A DNA stretch of 64,000 nt from Geodermatophilus sp. DSM 44513 (GCF_032460525.1 NZ_CP135963.1:2356001-2420000), one strand, 5' to 3'. Numbered from the stretch's first letter, positions 22,749 to 31,857 are shown. The notes: generated by a model not told the origin, from the sequence alone. Numbers and translations: made by a program.

Positions 22749-23134
22749 CAGTCCTGGTCGCCTACGTCCCCACGCCCGAGGGGGACGCGGCCTACGCCGC
22801 GGCCGTCGACGAGGCGGCCCGCCGTCGGGAGCGGCTGGTGCTGCTCAACACGCCGCGCGAGGGAGCGCCGGTGAGCACCGCCCTGGCCGGGGAGGACGTC
22901 GTCCGGGCGCTCACCGAACGGGCCGCGGCCGCCGGCGTCGCCCTCGAGGTGCACCAGGAGGCGCACACCGGCGACACCGCCGACGCGGTGGTGCGGGTGG
23001 CCGGTGAGCTGGGCGCGTCGGTGATCGTCATCGGGCTGCGCCGCCGTTCACCGGTCGGCAAGCTGCTCATGGGCAGCACCGCGCAGCGGATCCTGCTCGA
23101 CGCCGACCGCCCGGTGCTGGCCGTCAAGCCCTGA
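22745..23134 (+). CDS. Universal stress protein family, linked to the Tct transporter
   Basis: A 129-residue single-domain USP. It begins TVLVAYVPTPEGDAAYAAA and carries the ATP-binding type motif GLRRRSPVGKLLMGSTAQRI near the C-terminus, ending DRPVLAVKP. The GTG overlaps the tctA stop, placing it in the transporter operon. A USP partner is also known for some other secondary carrier systems (for example TeaD with a TRAP carrier), so a role modulating transport is plausible but inferred. Its last 11 nt overlap the end of the convergent hydrolase gene. A truncated near-identical copy of its 5' end is at 13217. Confidence 0.88.
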   Translation: MTVLVAYVPTPEGDAAYAAAVDEAARRRERLVLLNTPREGAPVSTALAGEDVVRALTERAAAAGVALEVHQEAHTGDTADAVVRVAGELGASVIVIGLRRRSPVGKLLMGSTAQRILLDADRPVLAVKP

Positions 23135-23960
23135 GCGCGCCGGCCGTCTCCCGGTCGAGGAACGCGGTGACCAGCTCGGCGATCTGCGCCGGGCGCTCGA
23201 GGATGAACAGGTGCCCGCCGCCCCGGACGACATGCAGCGTCGCGTCCGGGATGCGCCAGGCGAGGATCCGCCCGTTGACCAGCGGCACGATCGGGTCGTC
23301 GTCGCCGGCGAGGACCAGCGTGGGCTGGCGGAGGGCGTGCAGCCACGGCAGGCTGCTCCAGCCGGCGACCGCGTAGAGCTGGCCGGCGTAGCCGATCGCC
23401 GACGGCGCGCGCAGCTGGTCCACCGACGACCGCAGCAGCCGGCGCGGATCGGTGCGGGCCATCCCGCCGTAGACGTCCCCGGCGATGCGCAGGTAGTGCT
23501 CCGGGTCGCGGTGGCGGCGCGGCGTCGCCAGCCGCAGCAGGGCCGCGGGCGTCCCGGGCAGCCCGCCCAGCCCCGGCGCGGTGGCCGCGAGCACCAGGCC
23601 GCCCACCCGGTCCGGCGCCTGGCGGGCCAGCTGCTGGGCCACCACGCCGCCCAGGGAGACGCCGAACACGTCGACCCGGGCCAGCCCGAGGGCGTCCAGC
23701 AGCCGGGTGACCGTCCGCACCAGGCCCGGCATCCGCCGCGGGCTGCGGTAGGGGGTGGAGCCGCCGATGCCGGGCGCGTCGAAGCTGACCACCTGCCGCC
23801 CGCGGGCGACCAGCTCCCGCTCGAAGGGCTCGGCCAGCTCCAGGCTGGCGCCCAGGCCGGTGACCAACAGCAGCGGGCGGCCGGTGCCGCGGACCGACGT
23901 CCGCAGCCGCACCTCCCCCAGGTCGACGGTGCGGACCTCGACCGGGGCGGACCGGCTCAC
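23124..23960 (-). CDS. Poly(3-hydroxyalkanoate) depolymerase-like alpha/beta hydrolase
   Basis: A 278-residue alpha/beta hydrolase. LLLVTGLGASLELAEPFE, VVSFDAPGIGGSTPY, the nucleophile elbow GVSLGGVVAQQLA, LVLAATAPG, AGDVYGGMARTDPR, GYAGQLYAVAGWSSL and LVLAGDDDPIVPLVNGRILA follow intracellular PHA depolymerases of the PhaZ type known from pseudomonads. The catalytic His is in GGGHLFI. It overlaps the acyl-CoA dehydrogenase stop (GTGA) and ends the phaC operon, fitting a role in turning over stored polymer. A more general esterase cannot be excluded. Confidence 0.8.
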   Translation of the reverse strand: MSRSAPVEVRTVDLGEVRLRTSVRGTGRPLLLVTGLGASLELAEPFERELVARGRQVVSFDAPGIGGSTPYRSPRRMPGLVRTVTRLLDALGLARVDVFGVSLGGVVAQQLARQAPDRVGGLVLAATAPGLGGLPGTPAALLRLATPRRHRDPEHYLRIAGDVYGGMARTDPRRLLRSSVDQLRAPSAIGYAGQLYAVAGWSSLPWLHALRQPTLVLAGDDDPIVPLVNGRILAWRIPDATLHVVRGGGHLFILERPAQIAELVTAFLDRETAGALRA

Positions 23961-25219
23961 GTGAAGGCGCTCGCGCCGGTGATGTCCCGGCCGACGATGA
24001 GGGTCTGGATGGTCTCGGTGCCCTCGAAGGTGTGGATCGACTCGATGTCGGCCATGTGCCGGATGACGTGGAAGTCCAGCAGGATGCCGTTGCCGCCGAG
24101 CAGGTCGCGGGCCTCGGCCAGCACCTCCCGGGCGGTGCCGGTGTTGTGCGCCTTGGCGAGGCCCGCCAGCGTCGGGGCGATCCGGTCGGCCATGGCCAGG
24201 TCTGCCAGCCGTCGGCAGTACAGCTGCATGGCGGTCACCTTGGCCAGCATGGCGACCAGCCGCTGCTGGATGAGCTGGAACTCCACCAGCGGCCGGCCGA
24301 ACTGCTTGCGGCGCCCGGCGTAGGTCAGCGCGGCCTCGTACCCGGCGACGGCGTGGCCCAGGGCCATCCAGGCGCAGGAGCCGCGGGTGGTGGCCAGCAC
24401 CGCGCCGGTGTCCTTGAAGCTCTGCCCCCCGGGCAGCCGGTTCTCGGCCGGGACGCGCACGCCCTCGAGCTCGATCTCGGCCTGCCACACGGCCCGCAGC
24501 GACCCCTTGCCCTCCATCCGCCGCGCCCGGTAGCCCGGCGTCCCCTGTTCCACGAGGAAGCCCTTGACCTGGCCGTCCTCGGTGTCGCGGGCCCAGACGA
24601 CGACGACGTCGGCGATGCTGCCGTTGCCGATCCACTTCTTCGACCCGTCCAGCACCCAGGAGTCCCCGTCGCGGCGGGCGGTGGTCTCCAGGGCGATGGA
24701 GTCCGACCCGTGGTCGGGCTCGGTGAGCGCGAAGGCGCCCAGCGCGTCGCAGCGGGCCATGGCGGGCAGCCAGCGCTGCTTCTGCTCCTCCGAGCCGAGC
24801 ATGGCGATCGACTTCATCGCCAGCCCCGCCTGCACGCCCAGGAAGGTGCCCAGGCTGCCGTCGCCGCGGTTGAGCTCCATGTGCACCAGCCCGGCGGACA
24901 GCGCGTCCATCGGCGGGCAGCCGTAGCCCTCGATGCCGTCACCGACCAGCCCTGCGGCGCCCAGCTTGCGGGCCAGCTCCCGGGGGAACTCCGCGCGCTC
25001 CCAGTAGTCGTTGATCACCGGCAGCACCTCGTCCTCGACGAAGGCGCGGGTGCGCAGCAGGAAGTCCATCTGCTCGCGCGAGAGGTCCTCGCGCAGCAGG
25101 AAGTAGTCGGTCGACAGGGCGTGGCCGATGCCGTCGGCCAGCGGGTTCCTGCTGCCCGCCGCGGCGGTGTCACGGGCGCCCTCGGCGCGGGTGTCCCTGC
25201 TGCCCTCGGTGAGTGTCAC
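23957..25219 (-). CDS. Acyl-CoA dehydrogenase, glutaryl-CoA dehydrogenase-like
   Basis: A 420-residue flavoprotein of the ACAD fold. It shows AFALTEPDHGSDS (FAD/substrate loop), GSKKWIGNGSIADVVVVWAR, a late AEARDLLGGNGILLDFHVIR and the C-terminal HTFEGTETIQTLIVGRDITG. The Glu in FEGTET is the expected catalytic base. The IGNG and GRDITG patterns lean to the GcdH/short-chain branch, but the substrate is not certain. It sits 28 nt after phaC and overlaps the PHA-depolymerase-like gene. The N-terminal 30 residues are a low-complexity tail with RDT repeats. Confidence 0.85.
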   Translation of the reverse strand: MTLTEGSRDTRAEGARDTAAAGSRNPLADGIGHALSTDYFLLREDLSREQMDFLLRTRAFVEDEVLPVINDYWERAEFPRELARKLGAAGLVGDGIEGYGCPPMDALSAGLVHMELNRGDGSLGTFLGVQAGLAMKSIAMLGSEEQKQRWLPAMARCDALGAFALTEPDHGSDSIALETTARRDGDSWVLDGSKKWIGNGSIADVVVVWARDTEDGQVKGFLVEQGTPGYRARRMEGKGSLRAVWQAEIELEGVRVPAENRLPGGQSFKDTGAVLATTRGSCAWMALGHAVAGYEAALTYAGRRKQFGRPLVEFQLIQQRLVAMLAKVTAMQLYCRRLADLAMADRIAPTLAGLAKAHNTGTAREVLAEARDLLGGNGILLDFHVIRHMADIESIHTFEGTETIQTLIVGRDITGASAFT

Positions 25220-25247
25220 GTCCGTCCCCCCTGCGTCCGGTGCCGGT

Positions 25248-26942
25248 TCACGAGTCCCGCACGTAGCTGCCCGGCGCGGCCTCGCGGACGCGGAACCGGG
25301 GGCTGCCCAGCTCCTCGGGCGCGGGCTTGTCCGGCCCGGAGCGCTCGCCCAGCCAGGCGGCGTGGTCCGGCCACCAGGAGCCCTTCTCGGTGCGGGCGGT
25401 GTCGGTCCAGTCCTCGGCCGGGACGGCGTTGTCGTCGGTGACCCGGTAGCTGGACTTCGGGTTGCCCGGCGGGTTGACCAGCGCGGCGATGTGCCCGTTG
25501 GTCGACTGCACGAAGCGCACCTTGCCGCCGAGCAGCTGGCTGCTGCGGTAGCAGGACTGCCACGGGCAGATGTGGTCCGCGGAGCCGGCCAGCACGTAGG
25601 AGTCCAGGGTGACCTGGGCCAGGTCGACCTCGGTGCCCAGCACCGTCACCGCCCCGGGGTGGGTGAGCGCGTTGCGCGAGGTCATGCCCACGAAGTCCGC
25701 GTGCAGCCGGGCGGCCATCCGGGTGGTGTCGGAGTTCCAGAACAGGATGTCGAACTTCGGCGGCCGCTTGCCCTGCAGGTAGTTGTTGATCCAGTAGTTC
25801 CAGATCAGGTCGTTGGGCCGCAGCCAGGCGAACACCTCGGCCAGCTTGCGCCCGTCCAGGTAGCCCTGGCGCTGGGAGGCGGCCACCGCCTGCGCGGCGG
25901 CGTCCTCGTCGATCGAGGCGCCGAGCAGGCCGGCCCTGGTCTGGTCCAGCACGGTGACCAGCAGGCTGAGGCTGGCCAGCTTCTCCTGGCGGCCGGTGGC
26001 GGCCAGCACGGCGGCCGTCATCGCCGACAGGATGCCGCCGGAGCACACGCCCATCAGGTGGACGGCGTCCTGCCCGGTGATCTCCGCGGCCGCGTCGATC
26101 GCCTCGATGATGGCGGTGGCGTAGGTGTCGAAGCCCCAGTCGCGGTGCCGGGCGTCGGGGTTGCGCCAGGAGATCATGAACACCTGCTGGCCCTGGCCGA
26201 CCAGGTGCTCGACCATGCTGCGCCCGGGGGCGAGGTCGAGCACGTAGTACTTGTTGATCGTCGGCGGCGCGACGAGCACCGGCACGCTGCGCACGGTCGG
26301 CGTCGTCGGCCGGTACTGGATGAGCTCGAACACCGGCGTCCGCAGCACCACCGAGCCGGGGGTGACGGCGAGGTCGCGGCCGACCTCGAAGGCGTCCGGG
26401 TCGACCATGGTCGGCACCCGCGGGGTGCTGGCCAGGTCGCGCACCAGGTTGCGCGGGCCCCGGACGACGTTGGCGCCGGCGGTGTCGATGAAGGCCTTCC
26501 ACGCGACCGGGCTGATCAGCGGGTTGTTGCTCGGCGCCAGGGCGTCGACGAGGTTGGTGCCGGCGAAGCGGACCCGCTCGGCGTCGGCCCACTCCAGCGG
26601 GACGTCGTGCAGCAGCCCCAGCGCGGTCTCCCCGGTGGCCAGGTAGGCCTGCACCAGCCGGCGCAGCACCGGGTTCTCCTTCCACGCCGGGTCGGCGAAG
26701 CGCTTGTCCCGGCTGGAGGGGGCCAGGTCGCAGGTGCCGACGGCGATCTGCGCCAGCTGCCCGGCCAGCGACCGGGCCCGCGCGGCCACCCGGTCCGGGC
26801 GGCGGGCCAGCCCGCTCAGGAAGCGCAGCCCCGGCCTGCCCGGGGAGAACCGGCGCACCGTGCTGGTGGCCGCCTGGGTGAGCAGCAGGTCCAGCGGCGC
26901 GGCGGCCCCGCCCACCTCGCGCGAGTCCTCGACCGATGTCAT
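25248..26942 (-). CDS. phaC: Class I/II-type poly(3-hydroxyalkanoate) synthase
   Basis: A 564-residue PhaC. The lipase-box-like GVCSGG holds the catalytic Cys300; Asp456 is in AGSADHICPW and His484 in STNGHIAALVNPPGNPK. Cys-Asp-His spacing (156, 28) matches Ralstonia PhaC (161, 28). FAGTNLVDALAPSNNPL, PPTINKYYVLDL and NDLIWNYWINNYL are further family hallmarks. It polymerises (R)-3-hydroxyacyl-CoA at the granule surface. Start: ATG 26942 with GGAGGG about 9 nt upstream gives the usual length. An open frame continues 51 codons further upstream without a better start. No PhaE/PhaR partner or phasin was seen in the window. First gene of phaC-acad-hydrolase. Confidence 0.93.
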   Translation of the reverse strand: MTSVEDSREVGGAAAPLDLLLTQAATSTVRRFSPGRPGLRFLSGLARRPDRVAARARSLAGQLAQIAVGTCDLAPSSRDKRFADPAWKENPVLRRLVQAYLATGETALGLLHDVPLEWADAERVRFAGTNLVDALAPSNNPLISPVAWKAFIDTAGANVVRGPRNLVRDLASTPRVPTMVDPDAFEVGRDLAVTPGSVVLRTPVFELIQYRPTTPTVRSVPVLVAPPTINKYYVLDLAPGRSMVEHLVGQGQQVFMISWRNPDARHRDWGFDTYATAIIEAIDAAAEITGQDAVHLMGVCSGGILSAMTAAVLAATGRQEKLASLSLLVTVLDQTRAGLLGASIDEDAAAQAVAASQRQGYLDGRKLAEVFAWLRPNDLIWNYWINNYLQGKRPPKFDILFWNSDTTRMAARLHADFVGMTSRNALTHPGAVTVLGTEVDLAQVTLDSYVLAGSADHICPWQSCYRSSQLLGGKVRFVQSTNGHIAALVNPPGNPKSSYRVTDDNAVPAEDWTDTARTEKGSWWPDHAAWLGERSGPDKPAPEELGSPRFRVREAAPGSYVRDS

Positions 26943-27170
26943 GGCCAGCTCCCTCCGGGAACGGTGTCGCTCCTCGATGACCTCCCGCCCGGCGCGCTGG
27001 GCACCGGGTGCCGTCCGCATCATGCCCCCGTCGGCGGCGGCCATGCGCCCCGGGCACCGGAGCTCCGGGGCGACACCACCCGTCTGGTCGGTCACCGGGC
27101 GGGACGGCGCCCGGTGCGGCAGCGTCGGGAGCGGCCCGGGTCACCGGCGCCGCGGACGGAGGGGGCGGGC

Positions 27171-28862
27171 GTGACCGTGCGGGCCGGGCTGGGCGGGCTG
27201 CTCGCCGACGCGGTGCTGGGGCTGCCGTTGCGCGCGACGCCGTACACGGTGCAGCGCGACCTCGCCGTGCCGATGCCGGACGGGGTCGACCTGCTCGGCG
27301 ACCGCTACGCCCCGCGGCGGGCCGCCGGCCCGCTGCCCGTCGTCCTCGTGCGGCTGCCTTACGGGCGGGCGGGGTTGGTCGGCCGGCTGTTCGCCGCCCC
27401 GCTGGCCCGGCGCGGGTTCCAGCTGTTCGTGCAGTCCACCCGCGGGACCTTCGGGTCCGGCGGGCACTTCCGCCCGTTCACCACCGAACGGGACGACGGA
27501 CTGGCCACCGTGTCCTGGCTGCGCACGCAGCCCTGGTGCGACGGCCGGGTCGCCATGACCGGCGCCAGCTACTTCGGGCACACCCAGTGGGCGGTGGCGC
27601 CCTACGCCGACCCCCCACTGGTCTGTGTCTCCCCGCACGTCACCGCGGCGCGGGTCACCACCGCGTTCTACGACCACGGGGCCCCGCTGCTGCGCAACGC
27701 GCTCACCTGGTCGGCCCAGATCGGCCGCCAGGAGGCCGGCGGCCCGCTGGCCACGGTGCCCGGCCCGCGGCGGCGGGCGCGGATCGCGCGGGCGCTGCGC
27801 CGGCTGCCGCTGCAGGCCGCCGACACCGCCGCGGTCGGCGCCCCGGTGCCGTTCTGGCGGGACTTCGTCACCCACGCCGGCCCCGGCGACCGCTTCTGGG
27901 ACGTCGCCGACCACGACGGCGCGGACCTCGCCGGCATGCCGCCGGTCAGCATGGTCACCGGCTGGTGGGACCTGTTCGCCGCGGGCCAGCTGGCCGACGT
28001 CGCCCGGCTGCACGCCGCCGGGGTGCCGGCCCGGGTCACCGTGGGACCCTGGCTGCACGCCGCGCCCGCGGAGGTCGCGACGGTCCTGCGCACCGACGCC
28101 GCGTGGCTGCACCACCACCTGCGCGGCGGACCGGCGCCGGCCGGACCGCCGGTGCGGCTGTTCCTGCAGCAGGCCGGCACCTGGCTGGCGGCCGACACCT
28201 GGCCACCGCCGGGCAGCCGGCCGGTCGCCCACCACCTGCGCGCCGGCGGCCGGCTCACCGCCGACGCCGAGACCGGCGACCCGGCACCGGCCGTCTTCAC
28301 CTACGACCCGGCCGACCCGACGCCGACCGTCGGCGGGCCGCTGCTGCAGCCGCCGGGCGGGCAGGCGGACAACCGCGCGGTCGAGCGCCGCGCGGACGTG
28401 CTGGTCTTCACCGGGCCGCCGCTGCCCGCCGACCTCGACGTGGTCGGCCCGGTGCGTGCCGTCGTCCACGTCCGCACGGAGCTCCCGCACGCGGACGTGT
28501 TCGTGCGGCTGTGCGACGTCGACGCCCGGGGCGTGTCCCGCAACGTCGTCGACGGCATCCGCCGGCTGGACCCGCGCACGGTGCCGGCCGGCGACGTCAC
28601 GGTCGGGGACGACGGCGTGCTCGCCGTCGACGTGGAGCTGTTCCCGACCGCCTACCGGGTGCGCGCCGGGCACCGGCTGCGGGTGCAGGTGGCCGGCGGG
28701 GCGTTCCCCCGCTTCGCCCGCAACCCCGGCACCGGCGAGCCGCTGGGCACCGCCAGGACCGGGCGGCCCTGCCGGTTCGAGGTGTCCTGCGACGCCGCGC
28801 ACCCCTCGCGGCTGGTGCTGCCCGTGCTGTCGCCGGACCTCAGCGGGCCAGCGACCGGCTGA
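27171..28862 (+). CDS. CocE/NonD family hydrolase (X-Pro dipeptidyl-peptidase fold)
   Basis: A 563-residue S15-type hydrolase: PVVLVRLPYGRAG, QSTRGTFGSGGHF and the nucleophile elbow MTGASYFGHTQW (GxSYxG). The acid is in MVTGWWDLFAAGQ and the His in TVGPWLHAA. A C-terminal jelly-roll (FTGPPLPADLDVVGPV, LRVQVAGGAFPRF) completes the CocE architecture. Substrates in this family are esters and amides, so none is predicted. GTG start with GGAGG upstream. Divergent from phaC across 228 nt; its 3' end overlaps the convergent acyl-CoA dehydrogenase by 23 nt. Confidence 0.85.
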   Translation: MTVRAGLGGLLADAVLGLPLRATPYTVQRDLAVPMPDGVDLLGDRYAPRRAAGPLPVVLVRLPYGRAGLVGRLFAAPLARRGFQLFVQSTRGTFGSGGHFRPFTTERDDGLATVSWLRTQPWCDGRVAMTGASYFGHTQWAVAPYADPPLVCVSPHVTAARVTTAFYDHGAPLLRNALTWSAQIGRQEAGGPLATVPGPRRRARIARALRRLPLQAADTAAVGAPVPFWRDFVTHAGPGDRFWDVADHDGADLAGMPPVSMVTGWWDLFAAGQLADVARLHAAGVPARVTVGPWLHAAPAEVATVLRTDAAWLHHHLRGGPAPAGPPVRLFLQQAGTWLAADTWPPPGSRPVAHHLRAGGRLTADAETGDPAPAVFTYDPADPTPTVGGPLLQPPGGQADNRAVERRADVLVFTGPPLPADLDVVGPVRAVVHVRTELPHADVFVRLCDVDARGVSRNVVDGIRRLDPRTVPAGDVTVGDDGVLAVDVELFPTAYRVRAGHRLRVQVAGGAFPRFARNPGTGEPLGTARTGRPCRFEVSCDAAHPSRLVLPVLSPDLSGPATG

Positions 28863-29979
28863 TCACCAGGCGCTGGATCTGGTTGGTGCCCTCGAAGATC
28901 TGCATGACCTTGGCCTCGCGCATGTACCGCTCGACCGGGAAGTCCCGGGTGTAGCCGTAGCCGCCGAGCACCTGGACGGCGTCGGTGGTCACCCGCATCG
29001 CCGCGTCGGTGGCGACCAGCTTGGCCACGCTGGCCTGCCGGCCGTAGGGGCGCCCGGCGTCGCGGCGGCGGGCGGCGTCCAGGTAGGTGGCCCGGGCGGT
29101 GTCGACGGCGGCGGCCATGTCGGCGAGCAGGAAGCCCAGCCCCTGGTGGTCGATGATCCGGCGGCCGAAGGTGCTGCGCTCGTGGGCGTAGTCCACGGCG
29201 GTGTCCAGCGCCGCCTGGGCCAGCCCGACGGCGACCGCGGCGATGCCGAGGCGGCCGGAGTCCAGCGCGGAGAACGCGATGCACAGCCCCTGGCCCTCCG
29301 CGCCCAGCAGCCGGTCGGCCTCCAGCAGCGCGCCGTCCCAGGTGGCCATCGCGGTGGGGATGGCGTGCAGGCCCATCTTGTCCTCGGGCCGGCCGAAGGC
29401 CAGCCCCTCGACCTGCCCGGGGGCCAGGAAGCAGGAGATGCCGCGGGAGCCCTCGCCGGTGCGGGCGAACAGCGCGTAGAAGTCGGCCTTCCCGGCGTGG
29501 GTGATCCAGGACTTGGTGCCGGTCACCCGGTAGCCGCCCTCGGTGCGCTCGGCCCGGCAGGCCAGGGCGGCGGCGTCGGACCCGGCCTGCGGCTCGGACA
29601 GCGAGTACCCGCCGACCAGCTCGCCGGCCAGCATCGCCGGCAGCCAGCGCTCCTTCTGCGCCTCGGTGCCGAAGGCGGCCAGCGGGTGGCAGGCCAGCCC
29701 GTGCACCGACACCGCGACCGCCACCGCCGCCCACCGGGCGCCGAACTCCTCCAGCACCTGCAGGTACACCTCGTAGGGCTGCCCGCCCCCGCCCAGCTCT
29801 TCGGGGTAGGGCAGGCCGAGCAGCCCCAGCTCACCGAGGGTGGCGAACAGACCCTCCGGGTAGGTCTCGGCGCGCTCGTGCTCGTCGACGCGGGGGGCCA
29901 GCTCCTTGTCCGCCACGTCGCGGGCGAGGGCCAGCAGGTCCTGCGCCTCCTCGGTGGGCAGCAGGCGGTCGACGGTCAC
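28840..29979 (-). CDS. Acyl-CoA dehydrogenase
   Basis: A 379-residue ACAD with the full set of motifs: GYSLSEPQAGSDAAAL, GTKSWITHAGKADFYALFAR, GLAFGRPEDKMGLHAIPT, FGRRIIDHQGLGFLLADM, QVLGGYGYTRDFPVERYMRE and FEGTNQIQRLVISRSL. The base Glu would lie in IFEGTNQ. It resembles short/medium-chain enzymes of beta-oxidation. GTG start with AGGAGG 8 nt upstream, that site lying around the stop of the acyl-CoA ligase gene 17 nt before it. Operon: ligase then dehydrogenase, suggesting activation and oxidation of the same acid. Confidence 0.9.
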   Translation of the reverse strand: MTVDRLLPTEEAQDLLALARDVADKELAPRVDEHERAETYPEGLFATLGELGLLGLPYPEELGGGGQPYEVYLQVLEEFGARWAAVAVAVSVHGLACHPLAAFGTEAQKERWLPAMLAGELVGGYSLSEPQAGSDAAALACRAERTEGGYRVTGTKSWITHAGKADFYALFARTGEGSRGISCFLAPGQVEGLAFGRPEDKMGLHAIPTAMATWDGALLEADRLLGAEGQGLCIAFSALDSGRLGIAAVAVGLAQAALDTAVDYAHERSTFGRRIIDHQGLGFLLADMAAAVDTARATYLDAARRRDAGRPYGRQASVAKLVATDAAMRVTTDAVQVLGGYGYTRDFPVERYMREAKVMQIFEGTNQIQRLVISRSLAR

Positions 29980-29996
29980 GGCAGGTGCCTCCTGGG

Positions 29997-31700
29997 TCAG
30001 GTCGTGAGCTCGGGGAACTGGTCGTCGCGCCACTCCACGCCGGGGCGGGCGCCGGCCGCGGCCAGCTGCTCCTCGCGGGCCCGCAGCTCGACCCGCCGGA
30101 TCTTCCCCGAGACGGTCTTGGGCAGCTCGGCGAACTCCAGCCGACGCACCCGCTGGTAGGGGTTCAGGTGCGCGCGGGCGTGCCGCAGGATGGACAGCGC
30201 GGTCTCCTCCGTGGCCTCGTGCCCGGCCACCAGCGTGACATAGGCCTTGGGCACCGCGAGCCGCAGCGGGTCCGGCGCCGGGACGACGGCGGCCTCGGCG
30301 ACCGCGGGGTGCTCGATGAGCACCGACTCCAGCTCGAACGGGCTGATCTTGTAGTCGCTGGCCTTGAACACGTCGTCGGTGCGGCCGATGTAGGTGATCC
30401 AGCCGTCGGCGTCGACGCTGGCGACGTCCCCGGTGTGGTAGTAGCCGCCGGCCTTGGCCTCGGCGTCCCGCGCGGGGTCGCCCTGGTAGCCGGTCATCAG
30501 CGGGAGCGGGTGCCCGGCGAGGTCCAGGCAGATCTCGCCCTCGCCCGGCCCCTCGACCGGCCGGCCGCCGACCGGGTCGACCAGCACCACCGGCACCCCG
30601 GGCAGCGGGCGGCCCATCGACCCGGGCACCACCCGGGAGCCGGGCGTGTTGCCGACCTGGGCGGTGGTCTCGGTCTGCCCGTAGCCGTCGCGGACGGTCA
30701 GCCCCCAGGCGCGGCGCACCTGCTCGATGACCTCCGGGTTGAGCGGCTCGCCGGCCGCCAGGACCTCCCGCAGCGTGCCCGGCCCGGCGGACAGGTCGGC
30801 GTTGATCAGCATCCGCCACACCGTGGGCGGCGCGCAGAAGCTGGTGACCGCCTGGTCGCGCAGCAGCCGCAGCAGCACAACGGCGTCGAAGCGGCGGTAG
30901 TCGTGGACCAGCACCGTCGCCTGGGCGGTCCACGGGGCGAAGAAGCAGGACCACGCGTGCTTGGCCCAGCCGGGCGAGGAGATGTTGAGGTGGACGTCGC
31001 CGGGCTGCAGGCCCAGCCAGTACACCGTCGACAGGTGCCCGACCGGGTAGGAGACCTGGGTGTGCTCCACCAGCTTCGGGCGCGAGGTGGTGCCGGAGGT
31101 GAAGTACAGCAGCAGCGGGTCGCCGGGCGCGGTGCCCGGGTGCTCCACCGGCACGGCCTCGAGGTCGGCGGCGGCGCGCAGGTCGGCCCACCCGTCGGCC
31201 TGGCCGACGCTGATCCGGGTCCAGTCGCCGGGCACCCCGTCGAACTTCGCGACGTCCGCGGCGTTGCAGACGACGTGGCGGGCGCCGGCGCGGGTGATCC
31301 GGTCGGCCAGGTCGGCGGGGCCGAGCGCGGTGGTGGTCGGCATGATCACCGCGCCGAGCTTCATCACCGCCAGCATCGACTCCCACAGCTCCACCTGGTT
31401 GCCCAGCATGAGCAGCACCGGGTCGCCCCGGCGCACGCCCCGGCCGGCCAGCCAGGCGGCCAGCCGGTCCGACGCGCGGGTCATCTCGGCGAAGGTCCGC
31501 CGGGTCGTCGTCCCGTCCGCCCCCACGACGACGAGCGCGGGGCGGTCGTCGTCCCGCGCGACGGCGTCGAACCAGTCGACCGCCCAGTTGAACCGCTCCC
31601 CCAGCTGCGGCCAGCGGAACTCCGCGACCGCCCGGGCGTGGTCGCCGCGCAGCGCCAGCAGCTGGTCCCGGGCCGCCCGGTAGGCCTCGGTGACGTCCAT
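29997..31700 (-). CDS. Acyl-CoA synthetase (AMP-forming), medium-chain/acetyl-CoA-synthetase-like
   Basis: A 567-residue adenylate-forming enzyme. The P-loop is LLLYFTSGTTSRPKLVEH, followed by ISSPGWAKHAWSCFFAP, VRDGYGQTETT, a GGYYHTGDVASVDADGWITY hinge block and the adenylation Lys in LPKTVSGKIRR. SPGWAKHAWS and the N-terminal FNWAVDWFD are those of medium-chain acyl-CoA/butyryl-type synthetases (ACSM-like). ATG start behind GGGAGGGAG. Upstream of an acyl-CoA dehydrogenase in the same operon, and divergent from a PHA-depolymerase-like hydrolase across a region holding a perfect inverted repeat. Confidence 0.9.
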   Translation of the reverse strand: MDVTEAYRAARDQLLALRGDHARAVAEFRWPQLGERFNWAVDWFDAVARDDDRPALVVVGADGTTTRRTFAEMTRASDRLAAWLAGRGVRRGDPVLLMLGNQVELWESMLAVMKLGAVIMPTTTALGPADLADRITRAGARHVVCNAADVAKFDGVPGDWTRISVGQADGWADLRAAADLEAVPVEHPGTAPGDPLLLYFTSGTTSRPKLVEHTQVSYPVGHLSTVYWLGLQPGDVHLNISSPGWAKHAWSCFFAPWTAQATVLVHDYRRFDAVVLLRLLRDQAVTSFCAPPTVWRMLINADLSAGPGTLREVLAAGEPLNPEVIEQVRRAWGLTVRDGYGQTETTAQVGNTPGSRVVPGSMGRPLPGVPVVLVDPVGGRPVEGPGEGEICLDLAGHPLPLMTGYQGDPARDAEAKAGGYYHTGDVASVDADGWITYIGRTDDVFKASDYKISPFELESVLIEHPAVAEAAVVPAPDPLRLAVPKAYVTLVAGHEATEETALSILRHARAHLNPYQRVRRLEFAELPKTVSGKIRRVELRAREEQLAAAGARPGVEWRDDQFPELTT

Positions 31701-31772
31701 GGGGCACTCCCTCCCTCGCGGGCCCGGCGCGGGCGGGGGTGGCGCCGACCGTGACCCCCGCCACTGTGCCCC

Positions 31773-31803
31773 GGAGGGGTGACCGGGCGCCAGGCACCCC
31801 TCC
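31773..31803. promoter_or_regulatory. Perfect 9-bp inverted repeat in a divergent promoter region
   Basis: GGAGGGGTG at 31773-31781 and CACCCCTCC at 31795-31803 are exact reverse complements 13 nt apart, roughly midway between the acyl-CoA synthetase (minus) and the PHA-depolymerase-like gene (plus). The position suits an operator serving both directions. No regulator gene lies beside it. Confidence 0.5.
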
Positions 31804-31844
31804 CGTGCAGGTCAGACCGGTGGGCGTCCCCCGGGGTGCCGACG

Positions 31845-31850
31845 TATGGT
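31845..31850 (+). promoter_or_regulatory. -10 element for a leaderless transcript
   Basis: TATGGT (TANNNT) ends 7 nt before the GTG at 31858, the spacing expected when transcription begins at the start codon. This favours GTG 31858 over ATG 31846, which lies within the -10 box. No Shine-Dalgarno is present. Confidence 0.45.
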
Positions 31851-31857
31851 CCGCTCC

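Noticed and set aside
25128..27168. The plus-strand frame upstream of and in frame with the CocE-type gene.
   Set aside because: It is antisense to phaC and the acyl-CoA dehydrogenase. The CocE protein starts at GTG 27171 with its own Shine-Dalgarno, and the extension is low-complexity.
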